Shown here one piece after another: positions 6,175 through 13,783 of a stretch of DNA of 20,983 bases. Position 1 is the stretch's first letter, and each line of letters opens with the position of its first letter. A program made the position numbers and the translations under genes. Source of the stretch: Aurantibrevibacter sp041749595 (lineage in GTDB: Bacteria > Bacteroidota > Bacteroidia > Flavobacteriales > Flavobacteriaceae); NCBI GenBank assembly GCA_041749595.1, contig JBGTBA010000150.1, positions 1-20,983 on the forward strand. The letters run 5' to 3'. The notes below the pieces were generated by a model. That model had not been told where the DNA came from, did not search any database, and was given only the letters and a program-made list of their open reading frames with translations.

Positions 6175-9100
6175 TTAGCTATAATTTTTACGTTCAATCA
6201 TGTAATAGACCAGTGGCACCACTAGTAGGGTAAGTATGGTAGATACAATAGTCCCGCCCATTAAAGAGATGGCCAGTCCCTGAAAAATGGGGTCGAAAAG
6301 AATTACAAAAGCTCCGATGACCACGGTTCCCGCTGTCAATAAAATTGGCGTTGTACGCACCGCACCGGCCTCTAATACCGCCTGTTTCAACGGAATTTTT
6401 TCGGCTAGTCGAAGGTTTATAAAATCGATGAGCAATACCGAATTCCGAACCATAATCCCGGCAAGGGCAATCATGCCAATGAAGGAGGTGGCGGTAAAGA
6501 AAGCACCCATTATCCAATGTCCCAATATGACACCTACCAACGATAGCGGAATGGCCACCATCATTACCACCGGGGCTTTAAAGTTTTGGAACCAGCCTAC
6601 AATAAGGATATAAATAAGGATAATGACCCCTAAAAAGGCGATGCCCAAATCCCGGAAAACCTCCAGTGTAATTTGCCATTCCCCATCCCATTTTATGGTG
6701 TAGTCATCCTCAAATTCGGGCTGGTTCAGGTACAGTTCGTTTAAACCATAGCCTTCTGGAAGCACAATGTCCTTTAATTTAGTATCCATCCCAAGAATGG
6801 CATATACCGGACTTTCTAATTTTCCGGCCATATCCGCCATTACATATACGACCCGTTTTTGGTTTTTTCTATAAATGCTTTTAGCCCTTGTGGTTTGGTC
6901 TATTTGGGATAAATCCCCAACGCTTACCATGGTACCGTTTTTAGACCGTATTTTTAATTGGGCGATGTCGTTTATGGTGGATTTTTCCTTTTCATCAAGT
7001 GCGAGTACCACCCCTACGGGTGTAAATGCATTTTCATCATAGAGACTGGCAATCGCTTTATCCGACAAAGCCATTTGCATTGTCTGTACGATCTGTTGGG
7101 GAGAAATACCGTTCAACATAGCCTTCTCTTTATCAATCACAAATTCGTATTCGGTTTGGTCCGCTTCTACCATCCAATCCACATCCACCACATCCGTGGT
7201 GTTTGCCAGAATCTGTTTAATTTGGCTGGCAATGTTAATTTGGGTATCGTAGTTAGGGCCGTAAACTTCGGCCACAATGGTAGAGAGCACCGGAGGACCG
7301 GGTGGGACTTCCACTATTTTAACGTTGGCAAGGTACTTTTCGGCAATTTTTTGTATGGCCGGTCTGTAGGCACTGGCGATACCATGGCTTTGTTGGCTCC
7401 GTTCTTTTTTATCCGTTAGGTTTACTTGAATATCGGCCATATTGCTGCCGCCGCGAAGGTCGTAATGGCGGACCAATCCGTTAAAGGTGATTGGTGCCGA
7501 AGTACCTACGTAACTTTGGTAATGGACCACCTCGGGTTTTGTGGAAAGGTATTGGGCAATTTCTTTGGCAACCACTGCGGTGCGTTCCAGGGTAGTGCCT
7601 TCGGGCATATCTATGATGACCTGAAACTCATTTTTATTATCAAAAGGCAACATCTTTACCGCAACCGACTTCGTAAAGAACAAGAGCACGGATGCTATTA
7701 AAAGTAAAAACGTGCTTCCCAGAAATAGCCGCCTTTTGGTTTTATTTTCAATTAAAGGCGTTTCAAGTTTTGCGTACATTCTATAAATAAAGGTATCCTC
7801 CAAAGCCTTTTCCTGCATTTTTGTTCCCCCTTTTTTATCTTTTTCCCGCAAGAAAATATAGCCCAAGTAGGGCGTTATCGTCAAAGCCACAAATAAGGAC
7901 AAGATCATGGCAATGGAGGCTCCGATGGGCATGGGCGACATGTAAGGCCCCATCAAGCCAGATACGAAGGCCATGGGCAATACCGACGCTATTACCGTAA
8001 AAGTGGCCAAAATAGTGGGGTTGCCCACTTCGTTTATGGCATATAATGCCGCTTGTTTAAAGGGCAAGCGTTTCATTTTAAAATGCCGGTGCATGTTCTC
8101 TGCTATAATAATGGAATCGTCCACGACAATACCGGTTACAAAGACCAAAGCGAAAAGTGTTATTCTATTTAGGGTGTAATCCAGCATATAATAACTCAGC
8201 AGGGTAAGGGCAAACGTAATGGGCACGGAAAGGAAAACCACGAGTGCGCCACGCCATCCCATGGCCAGCATTACCACGAGGGTTACGGCAAGGATTGCCC
8301 CAATGAGGTGCATTAAAAGTTCGGAAACCTTATGGGATGCGGTTTCGCCATAGTTCCGGGTCACTTCTACGTGGACATCTTCCGGGATGAGGTTCTTTTT
8401 TAAATGATCTACCTTGTTTAAAATAAGGTCGGAAATTTTCATGGCATCGGCTCCTTTTCGCTTTGCCACGGAAATGGTGACCGCCGGGTATTCGGATCTG
8501 TAGGTGGATGCCTTTTTACTGGCCTGTCCGAAACCCAGGGAAACATAATTTTTTGGTGTTTCGGGGCCATCATGGATTTGGGCCACCTGTTTTAGGTAGA
8601 TGGGACGATCTTTTAGTACGCCCACCACAATGTTTTCCACATCCTCGGCGGTTTGTAAAAATGCCCCGGTGGTTACCAGAAATTCTATATCGTTGGAGGT
8701 GAAGCTGCCGGAGTGCAGTTGGTGGTTGTTGGCTTTTATCATTTCGGAAACCGATAAGAAATCCAGTCCGCTTGTAGCCAGTTTATCCTTTTCCAGTGCC
8801 ACCCGAAGTTGGCGGTCCCTGCCCCCAATAGTATGGGTAGCGGCCACATCGGAAACCTTTTCAATCTCGTTGGTCAATTCCTTGGCGATTTGATTAAGCT
8901 GAAAATCACTATAGCTTTCGCTCCACAACGTAAGCCCCAACATGGGAACATCGTCTATGGCACGTGTTTTTATCAAAGGAAATGTAACGCCCTGAGGCAT
9001 TTGATCCATGTGTTTATTGATCTCGTTATAGAATTTTACAAAGGAACGCTCTATATCCTCGCCCACATAAAACTGAACTATGACCATGGCCTGTTCTTTT

Positions 9101-9369
9101 GAGGAGGTAGAATAGACATATTCTACGCCTCTGATGTTGGAAATAAGCTTTTCCAGCGGCTTCACTACTTTGGTTTCCACTTCGGTGGGGCTTGCACCGG
9201 GGTACCCTACAAAGATATCTGCCATGGCCACGTCTATTTGGGGCTCTTCTTCTCTTGGAATCAAAAAGGAGCTGTACACGCCAACGATCATAAATACGAT
9301 CATTAAAAGTACGGTGAGTTTTGAGTCAATAAAGACTTTCGCAATTTTACCTGCCAGACCTTCTTTCAT
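6175..9369 (-). CDS. RND efflux transporter, inner-membrane pump subunit
   Basis: A 1064-residue pump of the AcrB superfamily, full length with the internal duplication: a first membrane helix near 18-36, a large periplasmic loop, a helix bundle, a second helix near 560-580, a second loop and a final bundle. TM4 carries GIVVDDSIIIAEN near residue 415, with the paired aspartates of the proton relay as in drug pumps; CzcA-type metal pumps have a different TM4 motif. The IPREEEPQIDVAM segment after TM1 places it in the widespread branch of 1000-1070 residue pumps seen in Bacteroidetes and Proteobacteria. The adaptor gene ends 16 bases upstream and the TolC gene precedes that, giving a complete tripartite exporter. 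The substrate is not predictable. Confidence 0.95.
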   Translation of the reverse strand: MKEGLAGKIAKVFIDSKLTVLLMIVFMIVGVYSSFLIPREEEPQIDVAMADIFVGYPGASPTEVETKVVKPLEKLISNIRGVEYVYSTSSKEQAMVIVQFYVGEDIERSFVKFYNEINKHMDQMPQGVTFPLIKTRAIDDVPMLGLTLWSESYSDFQLNQIAKELTNEIEKVSDVAATHTIGGRDRQLRVALEKDKLATSGLDFLSVSEMIKANNHQLHSGSFTSNDIEFLVTTGAFLQTAEDVENIVVGVLKDRPIYLKQVAQIHDGPETPKNYVSLGFGQASKKASTYRSEYPAVTISVAKRKGADAMKISDLILNKVDHLKKNLIPEDVHVEVTRNYGETASHKVSELLMHLIGAILAVTLVVMLAMGWRGALVVFLSVPITFALTLLSYYMLDYTLNRITLFALVFVTGIVVDDSIIIAENMHRHFKMKRLPFKQAALYAINEVGNPTILATFTVIASVLPMAFVSGLMGPYMSPMPIGASIAMILSLFVALTITPYLGYIFLREKDKKGGTKMQEKALEDTFIYRMYAKLETPLIENKTKRRLFLGSTFLLLIASVLLFFTKSVAVKMLPFDNKNEFQVIIDMPEGTTLERTAVVAKEIAQYLSTKPEVVHYQSYVGTSAPITFNGLVRHYDLRGGSNMADIQVNLTDKKERSQQSHGIASAYRPAIQKIAEKYLANVKIVEVPPGPPVLSTIVAEVYGPNYDTQINIASQIKQILANTTDVVDVDWMVEADQTEYEFVIDKEKAMLNGISPQQIVQTMQMALSDKAIASLYDENAFTPVGVVLALDEKEKSTINDIAQLKIRSKNGTMVSVGDLSQIDQTTRAKSIYRKNQKRVVYVMADMAGKLESPVYAILGMDTKLKDIVLPEGYGLNELYLNQPEFEDDYTIKWDGEWQITLEVFRDLGIAFLGVIILIYILIVGWFQNFKAPVVMMVAIPLSLVGVILGHWIMGAFFTATSFIGMIALAGIMVRNSVLLIDFINLRLAEKIPLKQAVLEAGAVRTTPILLTAGTVVIGAFVILFDPIFQGLAISLMGGTIVSTILTLLVVPLVYYMIERKNYS

Positions 9370-9385
9370 TGTTTGTATTTTACGA

Positions 9386-10459
9386 TTATTGAATTGCTAA
9401 TTTTGCACCATCATATAATTTGCCCTCGGACGAAACGATATAGGACTCCTCTGCCGACAAACCGGACAACACTTCTACGCTGTCGCCGAAATCCCTTCCG
9501 AGACGCAGCCAACGCAGTAGGGCAGTACCGTTTTGGCTTACCGTATAAATCCCGGATAATTCCCCACGGGTAATAAGGACCTGTTTGGGAATTAGCACCC
9601 TGTTTTCAAAACCGGCCTTTTTGGCCACAGGAAATCGAACGGTTACAAACATTCCGGAAAGTATGGGGACTTCGGTTTTGTCCAATGTAATTTTCACCAG
9701 ATATTGCCCGCCCGTGTTCTTTGATGAAGTGCTAACGGACACAACTTTGCCTTTAAGGCTTCCGTCTACTGATTTTACGAGGACATCAACGGCTATCCCG
9801 GTCGTAATTTGGGATATTTCACTTTCGGGAAGTGAGGCCGTAACCTCAAATATTCCGAGGGATTCTAAGGATAATAAAGGTGCTCCGGGATTGGCCATGT
9901 CCCCTTCATCAATAAATGTATTGGTTATAATACCATCAAAGGGAGCCGTTATATTTGTGTAGCCAAATTGCGCATTGACTTCGTTTTTAAGGGCATGGGC
10001 GGCGTCCAAACGTGCTTTTGCCATTTCGTAGTTGGCTTTCATGTTATCCAGTTCTTTTTGGGAAGCACTGCTATCCGAAAATAAATTTTGGAACCTATTG
10101 TAATCTTTTTCCGCATCGGAAAGGGTAACGGCAGCGGCTGTAACCCCGGCATGGGCCTGTGCCCTTTTCGCCTGAAGGTCGGCATTGTTGATGGAAATGA
10201 GCAGTTGTCCCTTTTTTACCTTTTCGCCCAAGCGCACATGGATTTTGTCGGCAAAGCCCATCATTCGAGTACTTAGTTCTGCGCTGTTCACCGCCTCTAT
10301 CTTCCCGCTTGCGGTTACGAATGGATTGTTTTCATTTACTTGTACGGTATTTACCTGTACCTTTATGGGGAATTGATTTTCTGCATTGAGGTTTTTCTCA
10401 TCCGATCCGCAACCGGAGGCCAAAAATGCCAAAACAAGGAAATAAAAATAGGGTTTCAT
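9386..10459 (-). CDS. RND periplasmic adaptor lipoprotein (membrane fusion protein)
   Basis: A 357-residue adaptor that links the inner-membrane pump to the outer-membrane channel. The start MKPYFYFLVLAFLASGCGSDEK has a lipobox (LASGC), so the mature protein is lipid-anchored. Order of domains: a short beta segment with the lipoyl-like half motif AEVSTRMMG-type (here ELSTRMMGFADKIHVRLGE, about 62-80), an alpha-helical hairpin with AQAHAGVTAAAVTLSDAEKD (about 115-160), the second lipoyl half (ITAPFDGIITNTFIDEGD), and beta-barrel and membrane-proximal domains to the end. It is 16 bases from the pump gene. The 195-base gap upstream to the TolC gene is wider than expected for tight coupling and contains two dyads. 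Confidence 0.94.
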   Translation of the reverse strand: MKPYFYFLVLAFLASGCGSDEKNLNAENQFPIKVQVNTVQVNENNPFVTASGKIEAVNSAELSTRMMGFADKIHVRLGEKVKKGQLLISINNADLQAKRAQAHAGVTAAAVTLSDAEKDYNRFQNLFSDSSASQKELDNMKANYEMAKARLDAAHALKNEVNAQFGYTNITAPFDGIITNTFIDEGDMANPGAPLLSLESLGIFEVTASLPESEISQITTGIAVDVLVKSVDGSLKGKVVSVSTSSKNTGGQYLVKITLDKTEVPILSGMFVTVRFPVAKKAGFENRVLIPKQVLITRGELSGIYTVSQNGTALLRWLRLGRDFGDSVEVLSGLSAEESYIVSSEGKLYDGAKLAIQ

Positions 10460-10541
10460 ATAAATAAAAATTTACAAATAATTGGTTATTAATTGTTTAT
10501 GTTGTTACTGGAATTCGGGAGGAGTTGTCCAACTTTTTAAT

Positions 10542-10554
10542 GCCCATTATGGGC
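10542..10554. repeat. Palindrome between the TolC and adaptor genes
   Basis: GCCCAT-T-ATGGGC is a perfect 6-bp dyad with one central base. No T-run follows in the operon direction, so it is not an obvious terminator; it could be an operator or a processing hairpin. Confidence 0.35.
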
Positions 10555-10594
10555 TTTCATCTTTTTAAATTTATTGTTCTTTATCGGTACCATG

Positions 10595-10633
10595 CAGTTC
10601 TATATAAATCATTTTCGCTGTTATAAAGAACTG
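10595..10633 (-). promoter_or_regulatory. Long hairpin downstream of the TolC gene
   Basis: A 13-bp stem with one mismatch (10595-10607 with 10621-10633) around a 13-base loop, starting about 20 bases past the TolC stop. There is no downstream T-run in the operon direction. A plausible role is mRNA stabilisation or partial attenuation between the TolC gene and the adaptor-pump genes. Confidence 0.4.
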
Positions 10634-10654
10634 TAATGGCTTATTTCATAGTTT

Positions 10655-11974
10655 TTAGTGCTCTTTTAATAAAAATTGAAGGTATGCGTATGCATAGTTA
10701 TGTTCAAAAATCGTCTGGTAGTATTCCAGTTGCTTTTGGGCGTATTGCGTTTCCGCCATCAATACGTCCGATGGTTTTTCAAGCCCTTCCTTAAATCGGT
10801 TCGTTCGTATGCGCAAAGACTCCCTGGATTGCTCCAAGGCCAATGCCGTGAGGGTAAGTTTGTTTTTTGCATCGAGCAACATCCTATCGGCTTTGTTCAG
10901 TTCTATAGTGCTTTGGTATAGGTATTGTTCGTATTGCAGTTTCGATTTTTCCAATTCGGACCTGCTTTTTTGGGCTTTACCGGTTCGTTTTGTGCCTTCC
11001 AAAATAGTCCAGTTTAATTGGGCACCAACCACATAACTATTGGCCTGTCCCTGAAAAGCTTTGGCATCGTACAGATCGTAGCTGCCAAAAGCATTGAGAC
11101 TTGGCAAGAAAGCCATTTTATCGGCCTTATAACTCGCTTCGTAGGCGTTGGTTGCCATTTGAAGGGCCTTTAGGTCCGAACGTTCCGGGGATATAGTCCC
11201 AGTACCATGTTCGGTGTGGGTGGGCGAAACTATGAGACTGTCCAAAGGGCTAAAAATCAATGTCGTTTCATCATTCATTAAATAGGACAGGTAATCGGAC
11301 GCATTTTTCACCGCACTATATCCTTGTTGCAGTTGGCTCTCTACTTCGGTAACACGCACCTCCATGGACAGCACATCGGCACGTTGCAAATAGCCTTGTG
11401 TAAACAGGTCATTAGTCGATTTTTGGTTCGCATTGGCCGACTGCAAGGCTTTTTCAAGAACTTCCACGGCCTTGTAGGCCAATTGCAGTTCCATATACCT
11501 TTTTTCAACCTCAAGGAAAAGATAATCACGGGCTCTTTCTGTTTGCAGGGCCATGGCTTCCATCTTGTTCTTGGAAGCTTTGCGTTGGTGAAACCCATCA
11601 AAATTCAATAAGGGTTGTTCAATTTGAAATGAGGTCGTAAAGTTTTCAATGCTTTTGGGATTGTTCAGGTTGTTTATGCCAAAATCGCTTTCAGAAAACA
11701 CACCTTGATTTAATTTGGATCCAAAGGCCATCACCGGATTATTGGTAGCGATACCGGTATGTGAAACCGCAATCGTGGGCAAAAAAATGGCATTCGTTTG
11801 CCGGTAATCGGCTTGGGCCTGATTAAAGTCTTCATGGGCTATTTTAATGCTGCTGTTTTCTTGGGCAACTTTTGTGAACACCTCCGCTTTTGTAATGGGA
11901 ATTACGTTCTGAGCCAGCATCTTGGTTCCGAAAAATAAAAAGGAGACTATTAAAATGGATATGGACTTCTTCAT
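10655..11974 (-). CDS. TolC family outer-membrane efflux protein
   Basis: A 439-residue outer-membrane channel subunit. A signal peptide is present (MKKSISILIVSFLFFGTKMLAQ). Two outer-membrane-factor repeats follow, each with long heptad-rich helices; examples are NSSIKIAHEDFNQAQADYRQ early and LNKADRMLLDAKNKLTLTAL late. The intervening strands include FTTSFQIEQPLLNF and VGAQLNWTILEG. The protein ends soon after the last helix, as in Bacteroidetes members. It is the first gene of the minus-strand efflux set and has an exact -7 promoter element 20 bases ahead of its ATG. The hairpin-bearing gap after it suggests its level may differ from that of the pump. Confidence 0.94.
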   Translation of the reverse strand: MKKSISILIVSFLFFGTKMLAQNVIPITKAEVFTKVAQENSSIKIAHEDFNQAQADYRQTNAIFLPTIAVSHTGIATNNPVMAFGSKLNQGVFSESDFGINNLNNPKSIENFTTSFQIEQPLLNFDGFHQRKASKNKMEAMALQTERARDYLFLEVEKRYMELQLAYKAVEVLEKALQSANANQKSTNDLFTQGYLQRADVLSMEVRVTEVESQLQQGYSAVKNASDYLSYLMNDETTLIFSPLDSLIVSPTHTEHGTGTISPERSDLKALQMATNAYEASYKADKMAFLPSLNAFGSYDLYDAKAFQGQANSYVVGAQLNWTILEGTKRTGKAQKSRSELEKSKLQYEQYLYQSTIELNKADRMLLDAKNKLTLTALALEQSRESLRIRTNRFKEGLEKPSDVLMAETQYAQKQLEYYQTIFEHNYAYAYLQFLLKEH

Positions 11975-11994
11975 GGTACTCTAAGTTGATGGCA

Positions 11995-12002
11995 CAAAAT
12001 TA
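11995..12002 (-). promoter_or_regulatory. Bacteroidetes -7 element for the efflux operon
   Basis: On the minus strand TAATTTTG matches TAnnTTTG, 20 bases ahead of the TolC ATG. A small GGT-CAGTA-ACC dyad lies about 17 bases farther upstream (around 12019-12029) and may be an operator. The -33 element is unclear. Confidence 0.5.
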
Positions 12003-12150
12003 GTGCGATAAGTAAGACCGGTCAGTAACCTTTGTTACCCAACTCCGTAAAATGTGTTTTAAGGGTATTGTATGGATCTTCGCCATTGATGATGAACTGG
12101 TTGAACACTCCTAAAACAACCTCAAATCTGAAATTAAAACCCTAAAATCC

Positions 12151-12164
12151 ATGATATAAGTCAT
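12151..12164. promoter_or_regulatory. FNR/CRP-like box ahead of the OmpW-like gene
   Basis: ATGA-TATAAG-TCAT keeps the TGA-N6-TCA geometry of CRP/FNR sites and matches 7 of the 10 specified bases of TTGAT-N4-ATCAA. Its centre is about 42 bases ahead of the transcription start expected from the -7 element at 12187-12194, the position used by class II activators. Confidence 0.45.
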
Positions 12165-12186
12165 CAAAATGAGTATTTGTCCCCAG

Positions 12187-12194
12187 TAATTTTG
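12187..12194 (+). promoter_or_regulatory. Bacteroidetes -7 element for the OmpW-like gene
   Basis: TAATTTTG matches TAnnTTTG exactly, 27 bases ahead of the ATG at 12222. It lies inside the longer open frame beginning at 12177, which supports the downstream start. A poor -33 match would fit a promoter that needs an activator. Confidence 0.5.
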
Positions 12195-12221
12195 ACCCAT
12201 CTAACTTTAAATTTTGAATAT

Positions 12222-12875
12222 ATGAAACGGTACATTTTTGGTTTGTTCTTTCTTGTGACAATTCCTTTATCAGTTTTTTCACAACAAGACCAAGCGGGTA
12301 AAACAACAGATTACAGCAAGTGGCAAGTACGCCTTAGGGGATTGGTCATAGTTCCCGATGAAAGTGCAAGCATAGCGACTATAGGTGGGGATGTCGAGAT
12401 TGAAACCGCCGTGGTTCCCGAACTGGATTTTACGTATTTTTTTACTAAAAACTGGGCAGTAGAACTAATTTTGGCAACCTCTAACCACGATGTTAAAGCG
12501 ATAAATACGGCTGCGGGGAACATAGAATTGGGCGATGTATGGCTGTTGCCCCCAACACTTACCGTGCAATATCATTTTACCGGGGGTATTTTAAAACCCT
12601 ATTTGGGTGCAGGTCTAAACTATACCATTTTTTATGGCGCGGACGAGGGTCCTGTGGCAGACGATGTGTCTTATGACAATAGCGTGGGTGTAGCGTTTCA
12701 GGCCGGATTGGACTTTGATTTAAACGATCGCTGGTTTTTAAATGTCGATATTAAAAAGATATTCATCAATACCGATGCTACCGTAAATGCCACGACAGCT
12801 CTTGGGGCCACTGTAGGTGCCGATGTATATATAGATCCCTTGGTCCTTGGTTTTGGTGTAGGATATCGATTTTAA
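12222..12875 (+). CDS. OmpW-like outer-membrane beta-barrel protein
   Basis: About 217 residues: a signal peptide (MKRYIFGLFFLVTIPLSVFS) and a small beta barrel. The OmpW pattern is seen in order: WQVRLRGLVIVPDE, VVPELDFTYFFTKNWAVELI, LGDVWLLPPTLTVQYHF, LKPYLGAGLNYTIFY, GVAFQAGLDFDLNDRWFLNVDIKKI, and a C-terminal strand ending in GVGYRF with the aromatic last residue expected of barrel proteins. OmpW proteins are narrow hydrophobic channels and in enterobacteria respond to oxygen through FNR. The frame is open from 12177, but the ATG at 12222 begins the signal peptide and lies downstream of the -7 element. It diverges from the efflux operon and is followed by a terminator. Confidence 0.92.
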   Translation: MKRYIFGLFFLVTIPLSVFSQQDQAGKTTDYSKWQVRLRGLVIVPDESASIATIGGDVEIETAVVPELDFTYFFTKNWAVELILATSNHDVKAINTAAGNIELGDVWLLPPTLTVQYHFTGGILKPYLGAGLNYTIFYGADEGPVADDVSYDNSVGVAFQAGLDFDLNDRWFLNVDIKKIFINTDATVNATTALGATVGADVYIDPLVLGFGVGYRF

Positions 12876-12876
12876 T

Positions 12877-12963
12877 CCCATTAATGGGTCTAATTCCGCG
12901 ATGCGCTGCATCGAAATGAGATAAGGTTCGTTCGTTTGAATACCTTGCGGGCTTGCCCCGAGG
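12877..12963. repeat. Cluster of small inverted repeats after the OmpW-like gene
   Basis: Directly after the stop lie CCCATTAATGGG (12877-12888), CGATGC-GCT-GCATCG (12899-12913) and an imperfect hairpin from CCTTGCGGG to CCCCGAGG (12943-12963). The last is GC-rich and resembles intergenic repeats that I believe are common in flavobacterial genomes. Only one copy is in this window, so its repeat nature is untested. Confidence 0.35.
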
Positions 12964-12995
12964 CAGTTGATTGTGATAACCGCCATCGCTTAATG

Positions 12996-13041
12996 CATGC
13001 TGCAAGTCCGTCTTTATGGATTTGCAGCATGTTTTGTTTTT
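12996..13041 (+). terminator. Rho-independent terminator of the OmpW-like gene
   Basis: A 14-bp stem with one G:U pair (12996-13009 with 13018-13031) and an 8-base loop, followed by TTTTGTTTTT at 13032-13041. The T-run is only on the plus strand, so it serves the OmpW-like gene, not the converging Crp/Fnr gene. Confidence 0.88.
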
Positions 13042-13075
13042 AAGGAAAAAAATCGGTTACTATGATTGATGAAGC

Positions 13076-13708
13076 TTAAAGATCCAAAATCTTGAGATGG
13101 TTTCTGTGCAATTCTATTTTGCCCATTTGTTCCAATTTTTTAAGCAATCTGGAAACGACCACTCTGGAAGTGTGCAGATCGTAGGCTATTTCCTGATGGG
13201 TGTTGTAAATAGTATGACCATCATTTATCCGTGCTTTTTCTTTAAGATAGGCCGCAAGTCGCTCATCCATCCTGCTAAATGCGATGCTGTCCAGGGTTGT
13301 TAATAGTTCATTTAACCGATCGTGATAACTGGAAAAAACGAAATTGCGCCACGATTTGTAGTGGGCGGTCCATTCTTCCATTTTTCGTATGGGCACCATA
13401 ATAAGTTTTGCCTCTGTTTCGGCTATGGCCCTTATTTCACTTTTGGATTGGCCCATACAACAGCTTAAAGTCATGGAACAGGTTTCTCCTCTTTCCAGAT
13501 AATAGAGCAGTAATTCATTGCCATCCCTGTCTTCCCTTAAAATCTTTATGGCACCGGAAATGAGCAGGGGCATACTTTGTATGTACTGACCGATCTCCAT
13601 AAGTTTAAACCCTTCCGGGATTTCTTTGTATGTGCCCACTTTCGCTATTTCATTGATGAGGGCATCCTCAAATATATGTCCGTAGGTCTGCTGTAGTTCT
13701 TGTATCAT
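13076..13708 (-). CDS. Crp/Fnr family regulator with a CSMTLSCC motif
   Basis: A 210-residue regulator: a cyclic-nucleotide-type barrel (about 25-115), a dimer helix and a winged helix (about 165-210). The barrel holds GETCSMTLSCCMGQSKSEIRA, with cysteines 77, 83 and 84 close together. I recall this motif from a Bacteroidetes subgroup of the family; the cysteines could sense redox state or hold a metal centre, but this is inference. In the recognition helix (LHTSRVVVSRLLKKLE) the glutamate that in FNR and CRP reads the G:C pair is a valine (V183), while Ser186 and Arg187 are kept. It probably reads a site different from the classical TGA half-site. It is a single gene facing the OmpW-like gene. 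Confidence 0.9.
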   Translation of the reverse strand: MIQELQQTYGHIFEDALINEIAKVGTYKEIPEGFKLMEIGQYIQSMPLLISGAIKILREDRDGNELLLYYLERGETCSMTLSCCMGQSKSEIRAIAETEAKLIMVPIRKMEEWTAHYKSWRNFVFSSYHDRLNELLTTLDSIAFSRMDERLAAYLKEKARINDGHTIYNTHQEIAYDLHTSRVVVSRLLKKLEQMGKIELHRNHLKILDL

Positions 13709-13783
13709 GAAAGCGTTTTTAAGCAGTATAAAGGACTGGCCTATTTAGTTTAACAAAGGCATAGGTCACATAAGTGTCTTTAC

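Noticed and set aside
6958..7419. Long plus-strand ORF (153 codons) opposite the RND pump gene
   Set aside because: It lies wholly antisense to a well-matched pump gene, has no promoter or family motifs, and is a shadow of its codon usage.
12780..12840. ApbE flavinylation motif in the OmpW-like protein (ALGATVGAD)
   Set aside because: The GAT triplet is in a barrel loop and lacks the upstream Asp and spacing of known acceptor sites; probably chance.
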